A stretch of DNA of 64,000 nucleotides from Thiothrix winogradskyi (lineage in GTDB: Bacteria; Pseudomonadota; Gammaproteobacteria; Thiotrichales; Thiotrichaceae): the NCBI RefSeq assembly GCF_021650935.1, contig NZ_CP091244.1, positions 1,984,001 to 2,048,000 of the forward strand. The letters are read 5' to 3'. The translations under genes were made by a program, and so were the position numbers. Position 1 is the first letter of the stretch, and every line of letters starts with the position of its first letter. Of this stretch, positions 7,829-15,135 are shown in pieces. The notes beneath the pieces are model-generated. The model worked only from the letters and a program-made list of their open reading frames with translations, was not told the origin of the DNA and did not search any database.

Positions 7829-8524
7829 TTATTCCGGCAAATACAGGGTTGCGCCTTCCGCCAGTTCCAGATCGCGGATATGCCCCGCCTGTTGTTTGCC
7901 ATCCAGCACCACATGGGCGTGGAGGTTGTAACCGGGAACCATGAAATAACGTACCTTCTCGTTGCGGTTGTATAAACCCACAATCGTGACCGTTTCATCG
8001 GTGGAATCTGTCACCAGCGGTTCAGGCAGGGTATCCAGACTCCAGGAAACCTTGTTGGCTTTGCCGGTAATCTTGAAGGGTATCAGGGCTAAATCCCCGC
8101 ACCCCATGTCATCTACCAGTTCGTCGAAGGCAAAGCTCAGGTCGTCGAATGAACTGATTGCATCCAGCTTACTGTGTTCTTTCCAGCTTTGCGGGGAAGC
8201 CAGTTGCAACATGAACGCGCCGCCTTCGCTAGGGGTGTCGGTCAGCACTTCAATCCCGCCTTTGTCGTCCGGGCGTACCCGGTACACTTTGCCATCGACA
8301 ATGGTCAGCTCGTATTCGCGCCCAGCGGCTGAACCATAGCCGACGCTGGTCGGGGTCAAGGCCAGGTCTTTCCACGCCACATTCGCCGCATAATTTTTGG
8401 CTTCGGCATTAGCGCGGTTGCTGTGGGAACTGACGCTGGTAATGCAATTGGATGGGGTTTCTGCGTAAGCCGTATTCAGCGTGATCAGGCTGGCGGCGAG
8501 CAGCAAAGAGGCGCGTAAGGTCAT
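7829..8524 (-). CDS. Secreted hypothetical protein
   Basis: A 231-residue protein with an N-terminal signal peptide (hydrophobic stretch, likely cleavage after AYA). No known domain recognised. The body contains four cysteines at most and beta-rich segments such as YELTIVDGKVYRVRPDDKGG. It is probably periplasmic. It is the first gene of a two-gene unit whose upstream DNA holds the weakest of the three putative ECF promoters (site C). Confidence 0.6.
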   Translation of the reverse strand: MTLRASLLLAASLITLNTAYAETPSNCITSVSSHSNRANAEAKNYAANVAWKDLALTPTSVGYGSAAGREYELTIVDGKVYRVRPDDKGGIEVLTDTPSEGGAFMLQLASPQSWKEHSKLDAISSFDDLSFAFDELVDDMGCGDLALIPFKITGKANKVSWSLDTLPEPLVTDSTDETVTIVGLYNRNEKVRYFMVPGYNLHAHVVLDGKQQAGHIRDLELAEGATLYLPE

Positions 8525-8561
8525 TCAATAATCCTTGTGTTATTGGTCGTGTTGTAAGGGA

Positions 8562-8588
8562 AGACGGCATGGCCCCCAAAAAGATGCA
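8562..8588 (-). promoter_or_regulatory. Putative ECF-sigma promoter, site C (weaker)
   Basis: TGCATCT-N14-CCGTCT on the minus strand, same spacing as sites A and B, 38 bp before the secreted hypothetical gene. It overlaps the T-tract and one arm of the terminator at 8577-8618, so the first block could be conserved for that reason instead. Confidence 0.35.
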
Positions 8589-8618
8589 GCCAGAGGGTGA
8601 AATTCCTCCGGCTGCATC
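8577..8618 (-). terminator. Rho-independent terminator of the YeeE/YedE operon
   Basis: On the minus strand GATGCAGCC pairs with GGCTGCATC (8610-8618 with 8583-8591), with extra GGAG/CTC pairing inside, and is followed by TTTTT. It lies 38 bp after the second YeeE/YedE gene. Confidence 0.75.
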
Positions 8619-8655
8619 GTTGACCCCACTTGCCTGATTCAGGTGTTGATGTTGT

Positions 8656-9249
8656 TTACGGGTGTTGCAGCGTAGCCGCACTAATGACACCGTGGTGTTT
8701 GGCTTCCCAGCGGTTGCCCAACCAGAAACCTGTTGCTGCCAATCCTGCCAGCCCTAGCAGTACCACCCACACTGGCAAGCCGAATAATTGCGCCAAGGTC
8801 TGTTTCTCTACCCCTTTGGCAGCGGTATAGAAACCATTCAGTGCATCAAACGCGCCAGCGAATACAAATGCACCGATGACCATTCCCAGCATGAAAAACA
8901 GTGCATCCAGCCGCCCGCTGAACAAGCCTGCCACCGATGTGCCGGGGCAATAGCCGCCCAGTGACAACCCCGCACCCAGCAATGCGCCACCTGTTGCGGT
9001 TGCCCACCAGAAGGTGGTTGGCACTTTCAACTTGTCAGCCTGCAACCACCCCAAGGTACTGAACAACCATAAACCGATGGCAGCCACCACAATGGCAACA
9101 AACATCACTTTGAAAACCGCCCAGTCACGCAGGGTGAACTGTGCATTCAGCTTACGCGGGCTGCTTAACCCTGAGCCTTCGAGAAAATAGCCAAAGGCAA
9201 TACCGAGCAGGAATACCAGCCACATATTGTTTGCAATTACCATGTTCAT
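8656..9249 (-). CDS. YeeE/YedE family permease, C-terminal-type subunit
   Basis: A 197-residue membrane protein with about five helices and the conserved cysteine motif GGYCPGTSVAG near residue 95. Family members such as TsuA import thiosulfate; here the usual two-repeat protein is split over two genes. I start at ATG 9249, which overlaps the stop of the upstream gene (ATGA). A longer reading would run into that gene. Likely a thiosulfate or related sulfur permease, by family and context. Confidence 0.85.
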   Translation of the reverse strand: MNMVIANNMWLVFLLGIAFGYFLEGSGLSSPRKLNAQFTLRDWAVFKVMFVAIVVAAIGLWLFSTLGWLQADKLKVPTTFWWATATGGALLGAGLSLGGYCPGTSVAGLFSGRLDALFFMLGMVIGAFVFAGAFDALNGFYTAAKGVEKQTLAQLFGLPVWVVLLGLAGLAATGFWLGNRWEAKHHGVISAATLQHP

Positions 9250-9776
9250 TCCCAAAGCCTCCGTGTTTGCATGGACACCAGTATGCCTGTGACAAAAAAT
9301 GCCAACAGGAACACAAAACCCGCCACTGCCAGCGTGGCACTGCCTGATAAGCCCGTACCGCTGGTGCAACCCCTTGCCAAGGCTGCCCCCATTCCGGTCA
9401 GGATACCGCCGAACAGTGCCAGCCCCAGACGTGTGCCGACGCGCACCTGTGAGCCACGCTCAATGTGAGGTTTGAAGCGGCGTGCCAGCACACTGCCTAC
9501 CAGTGCGCCAATAGCGATACCGACGGTTTCCCACGTAATCCAGTCATTCAAGGGGTTGCCACTGGCTAATAGCGGGGCGAAATACCCGTTCGCACTTGCC
9601 CATGAGGTGGCAACTGCATTGCCCAACCACGCGGCAAAGCCACGAAATAAACCAAATCCACCCAAGCCGTGGGCAGTGACAACGAACATGCCAAATAAGG
9701 TCACACCCAAGCCCACACCCGCGACTAACGGGGACAGGAAAGGTTTGCTAGTCTGTGGTACTCGTTCCATTTTCAT
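9246..9776 (-). CDS. YeeE/YedE family permease, N-terminal-type subunit
   Basis: A 176-residue membrane protein with four to five helices and the family motif ARGCTSGTGLSG near residue 135, whose cysteine corresponds to the sulfur-relay cysteines of TsuA. It is coupled by an ATGA overlap to the second half-permease. The promoter region holds an FNR-type site (9832-9845), which suggests control by redox or by the Crp/Fnr protein encoded at 19678. Confidence 0.85.
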   Translation of the reverse strand: MKMERVPQTSKPFLSPLVAGVGLGVTLFGMFVVTAHGLGGFGLFRGFAAWLGNAVATSWASANGYFAPLLASGNPLNDWITWETVGIAIGALVGSVLARRFKPHIERGSQVRVGTRLGLALFGGILTGMGAALARGCTSGTGLSGSATLAVAGFVFLLAFFVTGILVSMQTRRLWE

Positions 9777-9803
9777 CTCCTGTTATCGTTGGAACACAGT
9801 TTC

Positions 9804-9845
9804 ACTGTATGCTCAATGTCACAGGAATAAATTGATCTGACTCAA
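9804..9845 (-). promoter_or_regulatory. FNR-type site and -10 element before the YeeE/YedE operon
   Basis: TTGAT-CTGA-CTCAA at 9832-9845 matches 9 of 10 consensus FNR positions. A -10-like TACAGT lies at 9809-9804 on the minus strand, 32 bp from the dyad centre, the geometry of class II FNR/CRP promoters (site centred near -41.5). Confidence 0.65.
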
Positions 9846-9858
9846 GGAATGCGGGGAT

Positions 9859-10398
9859 TTATGTCGAAGCGGAGGGTTCACGCGGCACAAAGCAGCACAC
9901 CTTGCCGTCATCGTCATAATGTACCTGGCAGTGGGTTTCCAGATGCGCTTTGAGGCGTTTGCGGGCGCGTTGCAGGCGGGATTTTGCCCCCGGCAGGCTC
10001 AAGCCGTGCTGTTGGGCATAGTCGTCCTGCTTCATGCCTTGCAGGTCGCATTGGGTGATGATGTCACGGTCTTCGGGGGGAAGTTCTGACAGGGCGCGGG
10101 GCAAGCAATCTGCCAGCGTATCGACGGGAGTGGGTTCAGCGGTTTCAGCAGGCAAATCGTCGGGCAATTCCACCTGTTCACGCCGCACCCGCAAACGGTC
10201 TGCTAATGCATTACGCGCAACTTGAAACAGCCATGCCCGCGCATTGTCGATTTCGCAGAACTTTTTGTCTTGCCGCAAGGCTTTCAGAAACAGGTCTTGC
10301 AGCATGTCCTCGGCATCGGTGGTATTGCCCAGTTGTTTGCGCAGCCACGCCCGCAGTTCACGCTCGTGGCTGTTCCATGCCTGCATCAGGCAGTTCAT
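9859..10398 (-). CDS. ECF-type RNA polymerase sigma factor
   Basis: A 179-residue sigma-70 family factor with region 2 (ELRAWLRKQLGNTTDAEDMLQDLFLKAL) and region 4 (ALSELPPEDRDIITQCDLQGMKQDDYAQQHGLSLPGAKSRLQRARKRL), and a short Cys-containing tail (CQVHYDDDGKVCCF). The ATG at 10398 begins one base after the stop of the CMD-like gene, so I prefer it over the longer reading. No classical anti-sigma gene is adjacent. The C-terminal cysteines could serve as a sensor (inference). It is the natural candidate to use promoter sites A-C. Confidence 0.88.
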   Translation of the reverse strand: MNCLMQAWNSHERELRAWLRKQLGNTTDAEDMLQDLFLKALRQDKKFCEIDNARAWLFQVARNALADRLRVRREQVELPDDLPAETAEPTPVDTLADCLPRALSELPPEDRDIITQCDLQGMKQDDYAQQHGLSLPGAKSRLQRARKRLKAHLETHCQVHYDDDGKVCCFVPREPSAST

Positions 10399-10399
10399 C

Positions 10400-10708
10400 C
10401 TAGCAGCACGCCTGCCCGGATGCGGTTGAGGTGCAGCAAGCACCACCACTGACAACGGGGGTGTCAGCTACAGTGTCCGCCGTTTGCGGGGCGGCTTGCT
10501 CGTCAAACGCCGCATCCAGCTTTTGGGCAGCTTCGTCACGGATATGACGGGCAATTTCCACCGCTGTGTTGATATGATCTTCCGACACGCCCAACGAGCG
10601 CAGGCGTTGCACTTGGCACAGCCCCATTGCCGGATGTTTTGCCGCAATCCCCGCCGCCAGCGATACCAGCGCAACGATGGAGGAATGTAAGGGGACAGTT
10701 TCGCTCAT
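10400..10708 (-). CDS. Carboxymuconolactone decarboxylase-like (AhpD-fold) protein
   Basis: A 102-residue protein. The first 65 residues resemble the helical CMD/AhpD fold (VALVSLAAGIAAKHPAMGLCQVQRLRSLGVSEDHINTAV) but with only one cysteine where AhpD has CxxC. The tail ends with two CC pairs (GACC...QACC). The tight coupling to the ECF sigma gene suggests it may be the sigma factor's sensor or partner (inference). The CMD assignment is by pattern only. Confidence 0.6.
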   Translation of the reverse strand: MSETVPLHSSIVALVSLAAGIAAKHPAMGLCQVQRLRSLGVSEDHINTAVEIARHIRDEAAQKLDAAFDEQAAPQTADTVADTPVVSGGACCTSTASGQACC

Positions 10709-10721
10709 AATGTTCTCCGGT

Positions 10722-11651
10722 TTATTCAGCTTCTAGCTGCATGTAGGTTTGGTGGATATTGCGGCTGTTCCATTCCTTGTGGAATTTGAGGAAGTCGAAA
10801 CGGGTGTCAGCCGCGAGGCGTTTGACCGCATCACCAATGTCTTCCATGTCGGTAACTGCCTTACCCACTTCTTCGACCAGCCAGCCGAGGTAATCACCCA
10901 CGGCTTTTTGTGCCGTTGCCATGTCACTGGGGTAGCCATGTCCCGGTACGACGTGTTCGGGCTTAAGTTCCGCCAGTTTGTTGAAGGTTGCCAGCCATGC
11001 CTTGACCTTGCTGGTTTCCGGCAACAAGCCGAGCATCCGGTCATTGAACACAATGTCACCCGCAAACACGGTTTTTTCATCCGGCAACCACAGCACGGCA
11101 TCACCGGGGAAATGCGCCTCACCCAGATAGCGCAGGGAGAAGGCTACGCCGCCCACGGTGAAATCCTTGGTGTCCGCATCCACCACGTTATCCGCAGCGA
11201 CTGGTTTGAAATCTTCCGGCTTTTTGTCGAGTGCCGTTGCCAGCCGTTGCAGGTTGGGGGCTTTGAAGGCTTCCTGACTGTCTACGGTGCGCTTGAGTGC
11301 CATCACCGGGATTTTCTGGGCGATGAAATAACCGTTGCCCATCCAGTGGTGGTCTTGCGAGCCGGTGTTCACCACTTGCTTGATGGGCTTGTCGGTGACT
11401 TTTTTGACGGAAGCTTCGATCAGTTTGGCGGCTTCATCCGTGCCGCCGGAACCGACCAGCACCACGCCGTCATCCGTGATGACAAAGCCGAGGGTGTTGT
11501 TGAGACCGAGGTTTTCCTTGGTGCGTTGGTCAATGTCGCCGACGAGGGCGTATACCTTGTCAGTGACTTTTTTAGCTTCCAGTTCAAACGCTTGCGCCGG
11601 GAGAACCCAGGCGCACAGCGTGAACAGGAGCGCGGTCGTTGTATAGCGCAT
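10722..11651 (-). CDS. SoxH-like MBL-fold hydrolase, periplasmic
   Basis: A 309-residue protein with a signal peptide (cleavage after AQA) and a metallo-beta-lactamase fold. The usual HxHxDH motif is replaced at residues 95-106 by NTGSQDHHWMGN; later metal ligands remain (GEAHFPGD, FAGDIVF, VPGHGYP). This altered motif is seen in SoxH-type proteins found with sox genes. It lies 21 bp after the rhodanese gene in the sox operon. Its reaction is not known; a thiol-ester or sulfur-carrier hydrolase is possible. Confidence 0.75.
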   Translation of the reverse strand: MRYTTTALLFTLCAWVLPAQAFELEAKKVTDKVYALVGDIDQRTKENLGLNNTLGFVITDDGVVLVGSGGTDEAAKLIEASVKKVTDKPIKQVVNTGSQDHHWMGNGYFIAQKIPVMALKRTVDSQEAFKAPNLQRLATALDKKPEDFKPVAADNVVDADTKDFTVGGVAFSLRYLGEAHFPGDAVLWLPDEKTVFAGDIVFNDRMLGLLPETSKVKAWLATFNKLAELKPEHVVPGHGYPSDMATAQKAVGDYLGWLVEEVGKAVTDMEDIGDAVKRLAADTRFDFLKFHKEWNSRNIHQTYMQLEAE

Positions 11652-11671
11652 CCGATGTTCCTTACAGTAAC

Positions 11672-12613
11672 TTACAGTGAATAGTCTTCGTCATACGGTT
11701 TGTCGCCTTGCACGATCGGCAGGGTCATTGCGCCATCCCATGCACTCCAACCGCCATTGACGAAACGCACGTCTTTGAAACCCAGACTGCGCAATTGCAG
11801 GAAACCCAGACTCATGCGGAAACCGTCGTGGCAATACAGGTACACGGTTTTGTCTTTGGGGATGTCTTTGTACATGGCTTCGAGGTCTTCGGCGGATTTC
11901 CAGCTTTGGCTTTGCCCGTCCGTACCGTCAAGGCTGACGATATTCAGCGCACCGGGGATATGCCCACCTTGCACCGCGTGGCGGATGGTTTTGCCGTTGT
12001 ACATATCCGCTGGACGTGCATCGACCAGTACCACTTTTTCATCGCGGCGTGACACTACGTCGTCGTACACATCCATCCACTCCACCAGCATGTCAGGGTT
12101 GGGGTCTTTCAGGGTGACATTGCCTTCTTTCGGGGTGGGTGTTGGCTCTTTGGTAAGTTCGTTGAAACCTGTCCAGCCAATCGTGCCGCCGTCGAGGATT
12201 TTCACCTTGCTCATGTCATAGCCGAACAGTTCCAGCGTGCCATACAGGCGGGCAACCAGTGCGGTGCTGGAATCATCGTACAGCACGATGGTAGAATCGT
12301 TGTTCACGCCCCATGAACGCAGAGTTTTCTCGAATTTTTCCTTGCTGGGGAAGCGCATGATCGGTTTGGCGAGGTTGTCGCCCAAGTCTTTGAAGCGTTG
12401 CACTTGTACTGCGCCTTCGATATGCCCGACGGTGTAGAAACGGTGTGGGTGGTAACGGGCTTCAAGAATTACCAGATTCTTGTTTTTCTCCTTTTCGGCT
12501 GCCAGCCAATCGGCATCCACCAGAAAATCACGCCCTTCAGCCCATGCGGGCGATAGCAAAAACACGCTCAACAGCAACAGTGCGGTGCTGATACGTTTCA
12601 GGAATACAGTCAT
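11672..12613 (-). CDS. Secreted two-domain rhodanese sulfurtransferase
   Basis: A 313-residue exported protein with a signal peptide (cleavage after AWA) and two rhodanese domains. The C-terminal catalytic loop is YCHDGFRMS (Cys near residue 260); the N-terminal domain lacks an active cysteine. I start at ATG 12613, with GAGGAGG upstream. A longer reading to 12751 overlaps soxX. It probably transfers sulfane sulfur in the periplasm, perhaps removing the persulfide from SoxYZ or SoxA. Confidence 0.87.
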   Translation of the reverse strand: MTVFLKRISTALLLLSVFLLSPAWAEGRDFLVDADWLAAEKEKNKNLVILEARYHPHRFYTVGHIEGAVQVQRFKDLGDNLAKPIMRFPSKEKFEKTLRSWGVNNDSTIVLYDDSSTALVARLYGTLELFGYDMSKVKILDGGTIGWTGFNELTKEPTPTPKEGNVTLKDPNPDMLVEWMDVYDDVVSRRDEKVVLVDARPADMYNGKTIRHAVQGGHIPGALNIVSLDGTDGQSQSWKSAEDLEAMYKDIPKDKTVYLYCHDGFRMSLGFLQLRSLGFKDVRFVNGGWSAWDGAMTLPIVQGDKPYDEDYSL

Positions 12614-12747
12614 CGGGTTCCTCCTCGTGTTGTAACATCTTGTGTATGTCGGTTTGGCACTATATCGCCAGTTTGCTATATCTGTCCATGCGTATATTAA
12701 AGCAAAACCCGGACAAGCCGGGCTTTGCTGGCAGCGACGGAGAGAGG

Positions 12748-13383
12748 TCACTTGTTGACAGGTGAAGCCGGATCAACCAGAAATGCCACTACATCGGCAA
12801 TCTGTTCCGGTGTCAGGATGCCGTTATGCCCCAAACGCGGCATATTGGAACAGGCGACAAAGGCTTGTGCGTTGTAGATTTTTTCGTAGGCATATTTGAC
12901 GGTTTCTTCGGTATTGCCCCGGTTTTTGCCGAAATTGGTCAGGGATAACCCCAAATTGCCCGCCGCCACTTCCTTGGGGTCAGCCGCATGGCAGGCGTAG
13001 CAGTTGCCACCGCGTACCTTGTCGGCTTTGTCTGGCTCAATACGACCGATGCGCATGGCAAAACCGTCGGTGAAAATGGTCTTGCCTTTTTCCCAGTCCC
13101 CCAGCATTTTGCCGCCTTCCGGGTATTTGATGGTGGCTTTTTCGCGCTCCATAATCGCCTTGGCTTCGGCTTCACTGGGTTTGTTGCGGGTAGTGGAACA
13201 GGTCTTGAGTGTCTCATCCTGCGTTAGGCGTGACTGATCCTGATTATCCCCTTGCTGGAAACCTGTGGCGATTTGTTGTTCCACCACGGCACTGACATCT
13301 TCACCCGCCTTGTCTTCGGCATAAACGCCTGCGGTTGCGGCAATGGCTGTCACCACCGCAGCCAGTAATACTGTACGTTTCAT
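12748..13383 (-). CDS. soxX: Sulfur oxidation c-type cytochrome SoxX
   Basis: A 211-residue exported monohaem cytochrome: signal peptide ending VYA-ED, haem motif CYACH near residue 128-132, and the likely axial methionine in SNMPRLGHNG. SoxX forms the SoxAX complex, which attaches thiosulfate to the carrier SoxYZ. I begin at ATG 13383. It follows soxA by 19 bp. An extra cysteine (KTCSTTRN) near residue 62 may tether to SoxA or bind a ligand. Confidence 0.92.
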   Translation of the reverse strand: MKRTVLLAAVVTAIAATAGVYAEDKAGEDVSAVVEQQIATGFQQGDNQDQSRLTQDETLKTCSTTRNKPSEAEAKAIMEREKATIKYPEGGKMLGDWEKGKTIFTDGFAMRIGRIEPDKADKVRGGNCYACHAADPKEVAAGNLGLSLTNFGKNRGNTEETVKYAYEKIYNAQAFVACSNMPRLGHNGILTPEQIADVVAFLVDPASPVNK

Positions 13384-13402
13384 GATTGTGATTCCTTCTG
13401 CG

Positions 13403-14212
13403 TTAGCGTGACATGCCGGGTTGAACCATCGTGCCATCCTTCGCCTGACTGGTCAGGAAAGCGATGATGGAAGTGGTCAGTGGTGAACCGTAGTCCGCAT
13501 CCGGCAGGCGCATCTGCCAGTGGCAGTCCCACATGCGGTGCTGCATGGTACGTACTACCCCGTGGGAAACCCGGTAGGTTGGCCAGCCACCGACGGTTTT
13601 CTGGATACCTTCCTTGTTGTAAGCGTTGACCAGCGGTTGCAGGCGGATGCGGGCATTGTCGGCGGAATGGCAGGTGGCACAGGCAAAGTCCATCGGCCCA
13701 TAGCGATGCCAGAACAGTTCCTCACCGACTTTGATGGCTTCCTGTTCCTTGGGGTGGTCTGATGGCGCGTTGATTTTCATGCCATCGGATTTGCTGGCAA
13801 TGTAAGTGGTCAGGGCTTCAAGGTCGGTGTTATCTTCATTGAGGCGCTGATCGGCAAAGGCTTTTTGCTTGAGTTCCTTGGCATCAAAACCTTGCAATTC
13901 CACCATGCAGTGCAGCAGGCGGGATTCGGCATCCTGCACCTTGTCAACATCCTTAAAATAGCGTGGCAGTTGCGCGTATGCACCTTCCACTTTGCCAGCA
14001 CCTAAACCAAAATCGCATTGTTCCAGTGAAGCATTTTTTGGGCCACGCTTTTCTTTGAACAATTCCTCGCCTCGGTCAACCACTAGCAGGCCGGGGTTAG
14101 CATCGCGGTCGCCGTAGGTCATTTCACGGTAGGCATCGACATTGGCATCTTCTGCCAAGACAACACCACTCAATAGCAGCCCACACAGGGCAGTTAAGTA
14201 TTTTTTTGTCAT
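13403..14212 (-). CDS. soxA: Sulfur oxidation c-type cytochrome SoxA
   Basis: A 269-residue exported cytochrome with one haem motif, CATCH, near residue 178. The active-site cysteine lies in RMWDCHWQMRLP. The N-terminal domain has no CxxCH, so this is a monohaem SoxA. AAAGGAGG overlaps the upstream ATG at 14221 and has normal spacing only to ATG 14212, which decides the start. It partners SoxX; order soxY-soxZ-soxA-soxX. Confidence 0.93.
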   Translation of the reverse strand: MTKKYLTALCGLLLSGVVLAEDANVDAYREMTYGDRDANPGLLVVDRGEELFKEKRGPKNASLEQCDFGLGAGKVEGAYAQLPRYFKDVDKVQDAESRLLHCMVELQGFDAKELKQKAFADQRLNEDNTDLEALTTYIASKSDGMKINAPSDHPKEQEAIKVGEELFWHRYGPMDFACATCHSADNARIRLQPLVNAYNKEGIQKTVGGWPTYRVSHGVVRTMQHRMWDCHWQMRLPDADYGSPLTTSIIAFLTSQAKDGTMVQPGMSR

Positions 14213-14240
14213 GTACTCCATCCTCCTTTGTCATTACAAC

Positions 14241-14549
14241 CTAGCTTACATCGGCTTCAGCAGAGTCTTTCTCTCCTTTATTATCAGTCCACGCGAGTTT
14301 CACTTTGTCACCGGCTTTGCCTGCATAACTAAACGCAAGGTAAGGGTTTTTGGAAACAGAGCCGCCCCAGTTAGCGGTGAGAATGGTTTTATCCCCGGCG
14401 GTGACAATGATTTCCTTAATGAAATGCGCAGGAACCAGTTCGCCGGTTTTTTTATCCTTGCGCTGTCCGGTTTCCATTGGGTGGGTCATCAGGGCTTTGA
14501 CTTCAACCGAGCCGTCTTTGGCTGCTGCTTTCAGTTTGATACTAGACAT
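14241..14549 (-). CDS. soxZ: Thiosulfate oxidation carrier subunit SoxZ
   Basis: A 102-residue protein of the SoxZ fold, with MTHPMETGQRKD and HFIKEIIVTAGDKTILTANWGGSVSKNPYLAFSYAG characteristic of the family. It has no signal peptide and is exported with SoxY. The SoxYZ dimer carries sulfur intermediates on the SoxY C-terminal cysteine. It begins 17 bp after soxY. Confidence 0.95.
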   Translation of the reverse strand: MSSIKLKAAAKDGSVEVKALMTHPMETGQRKDKKTGELVPAHFIKEIIVTAGDKTILTANWGGSVSKNPYLAFSYAGKAGDKVKLAWTDNKGEKDSAEADVS

Positions 14550-14566
14550 TGATTTGCTCCTCTAAA

Positions 14567-15022
14567 TTAGCCGCCGCAGCCGCCGATGGTGACTTTGACT
14601 TCCTGCTTGGCGGTGTAAGACTTGTCACCGGCTTTAGCAATGGCAACTACGTTAGCCGTTTTGCCCATCTTGATGCGCGTGGAAACTTCCGGTTGTGCGC
14701 CTTCACCCAGAATGAACATGGCAGCCAAAGGGGTTGGATTACCGTCCACCAGAATGCTGATTTCGGTTGTACCCGCCACGCCAGATGTCACTGTGACAGG
14801 GACAACAGCACCATTTTCAGCGATTTCAGGCGCTTTGATTTTGATGTCAGCGGATTCTTCCGGGGTAACTGCCATGGTTTTGAGGGCATCTTCCATTGAC
14901 TTGGAATCAAATGCGCCGCCGCCTTCTGCCATTACCATGCGCGGGGTCAGCAAACCTGCGCTAACTGCCATGCCAGCCGCACCCGCAGCCAGTGTGCCTT
15001 GTAGAAATGTTCTACGTTTCAT
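14567..15022 (-). CDS. soxY: Thiosulfate oxidation carrier protein SoxY
   Basis: A 151-residue protein with a twin-arginine leader (KRRTFLQG) and the C-terminal swinging arm ending GGCGG, whose cysteine carries the sulfur. It is the first sox gene after the porin. soxB and soxCD are not in this window. A long hairpin (15072-15117) lies between porin and soxY. Confidence 0.95.
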   Translation of the reverse strand: MKRRTFLQGTLAAGAAGMAVSAGLLTPRMVMAEGGGAFDSKSMEDALKTMAVTPEESADIKIKAPEIAENGAVVPVTVTSGVAGTTEISILVDGNPTPLAAMFILGEGAQPEVSTRIKMGKTANVVAIAKAGDKSYTAKQEVKVTIGGCGG

Positions 15023-15071
15023 GTGTGTTTTCCTCCGATATTAAAAACAGCCGTTACGAACGAAAAGGATT

Positions 15072-15117
15072 CCCCATTTCCCAGAGAGGAGTCGCTTGCT
15101 TGGGACGGGAAATGGGG
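15072..15117 (-). other. Long inverted repeat between porin and soxY
   Basis: CCCCATTTCCC at 15072-15082 is a perfect 11-base inverted repeat of GGGAAATGGGG at 15107-15117, with a 24-base loop. No T-tract follows, so it is more likely an mRNA-processing or stabilising hairpin, or a partial attenuator, than a full terminator. Confidence 0.7.
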
Positions 15118-15135
15118 CAATCACAGGCTCAACGA

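Noticed and set aside
8562..8588. Site C as a firm third ECF promoter
   Set aside because: Its first block coincides with the arm and T-tract of a terminator; kept only as a weak candidate.
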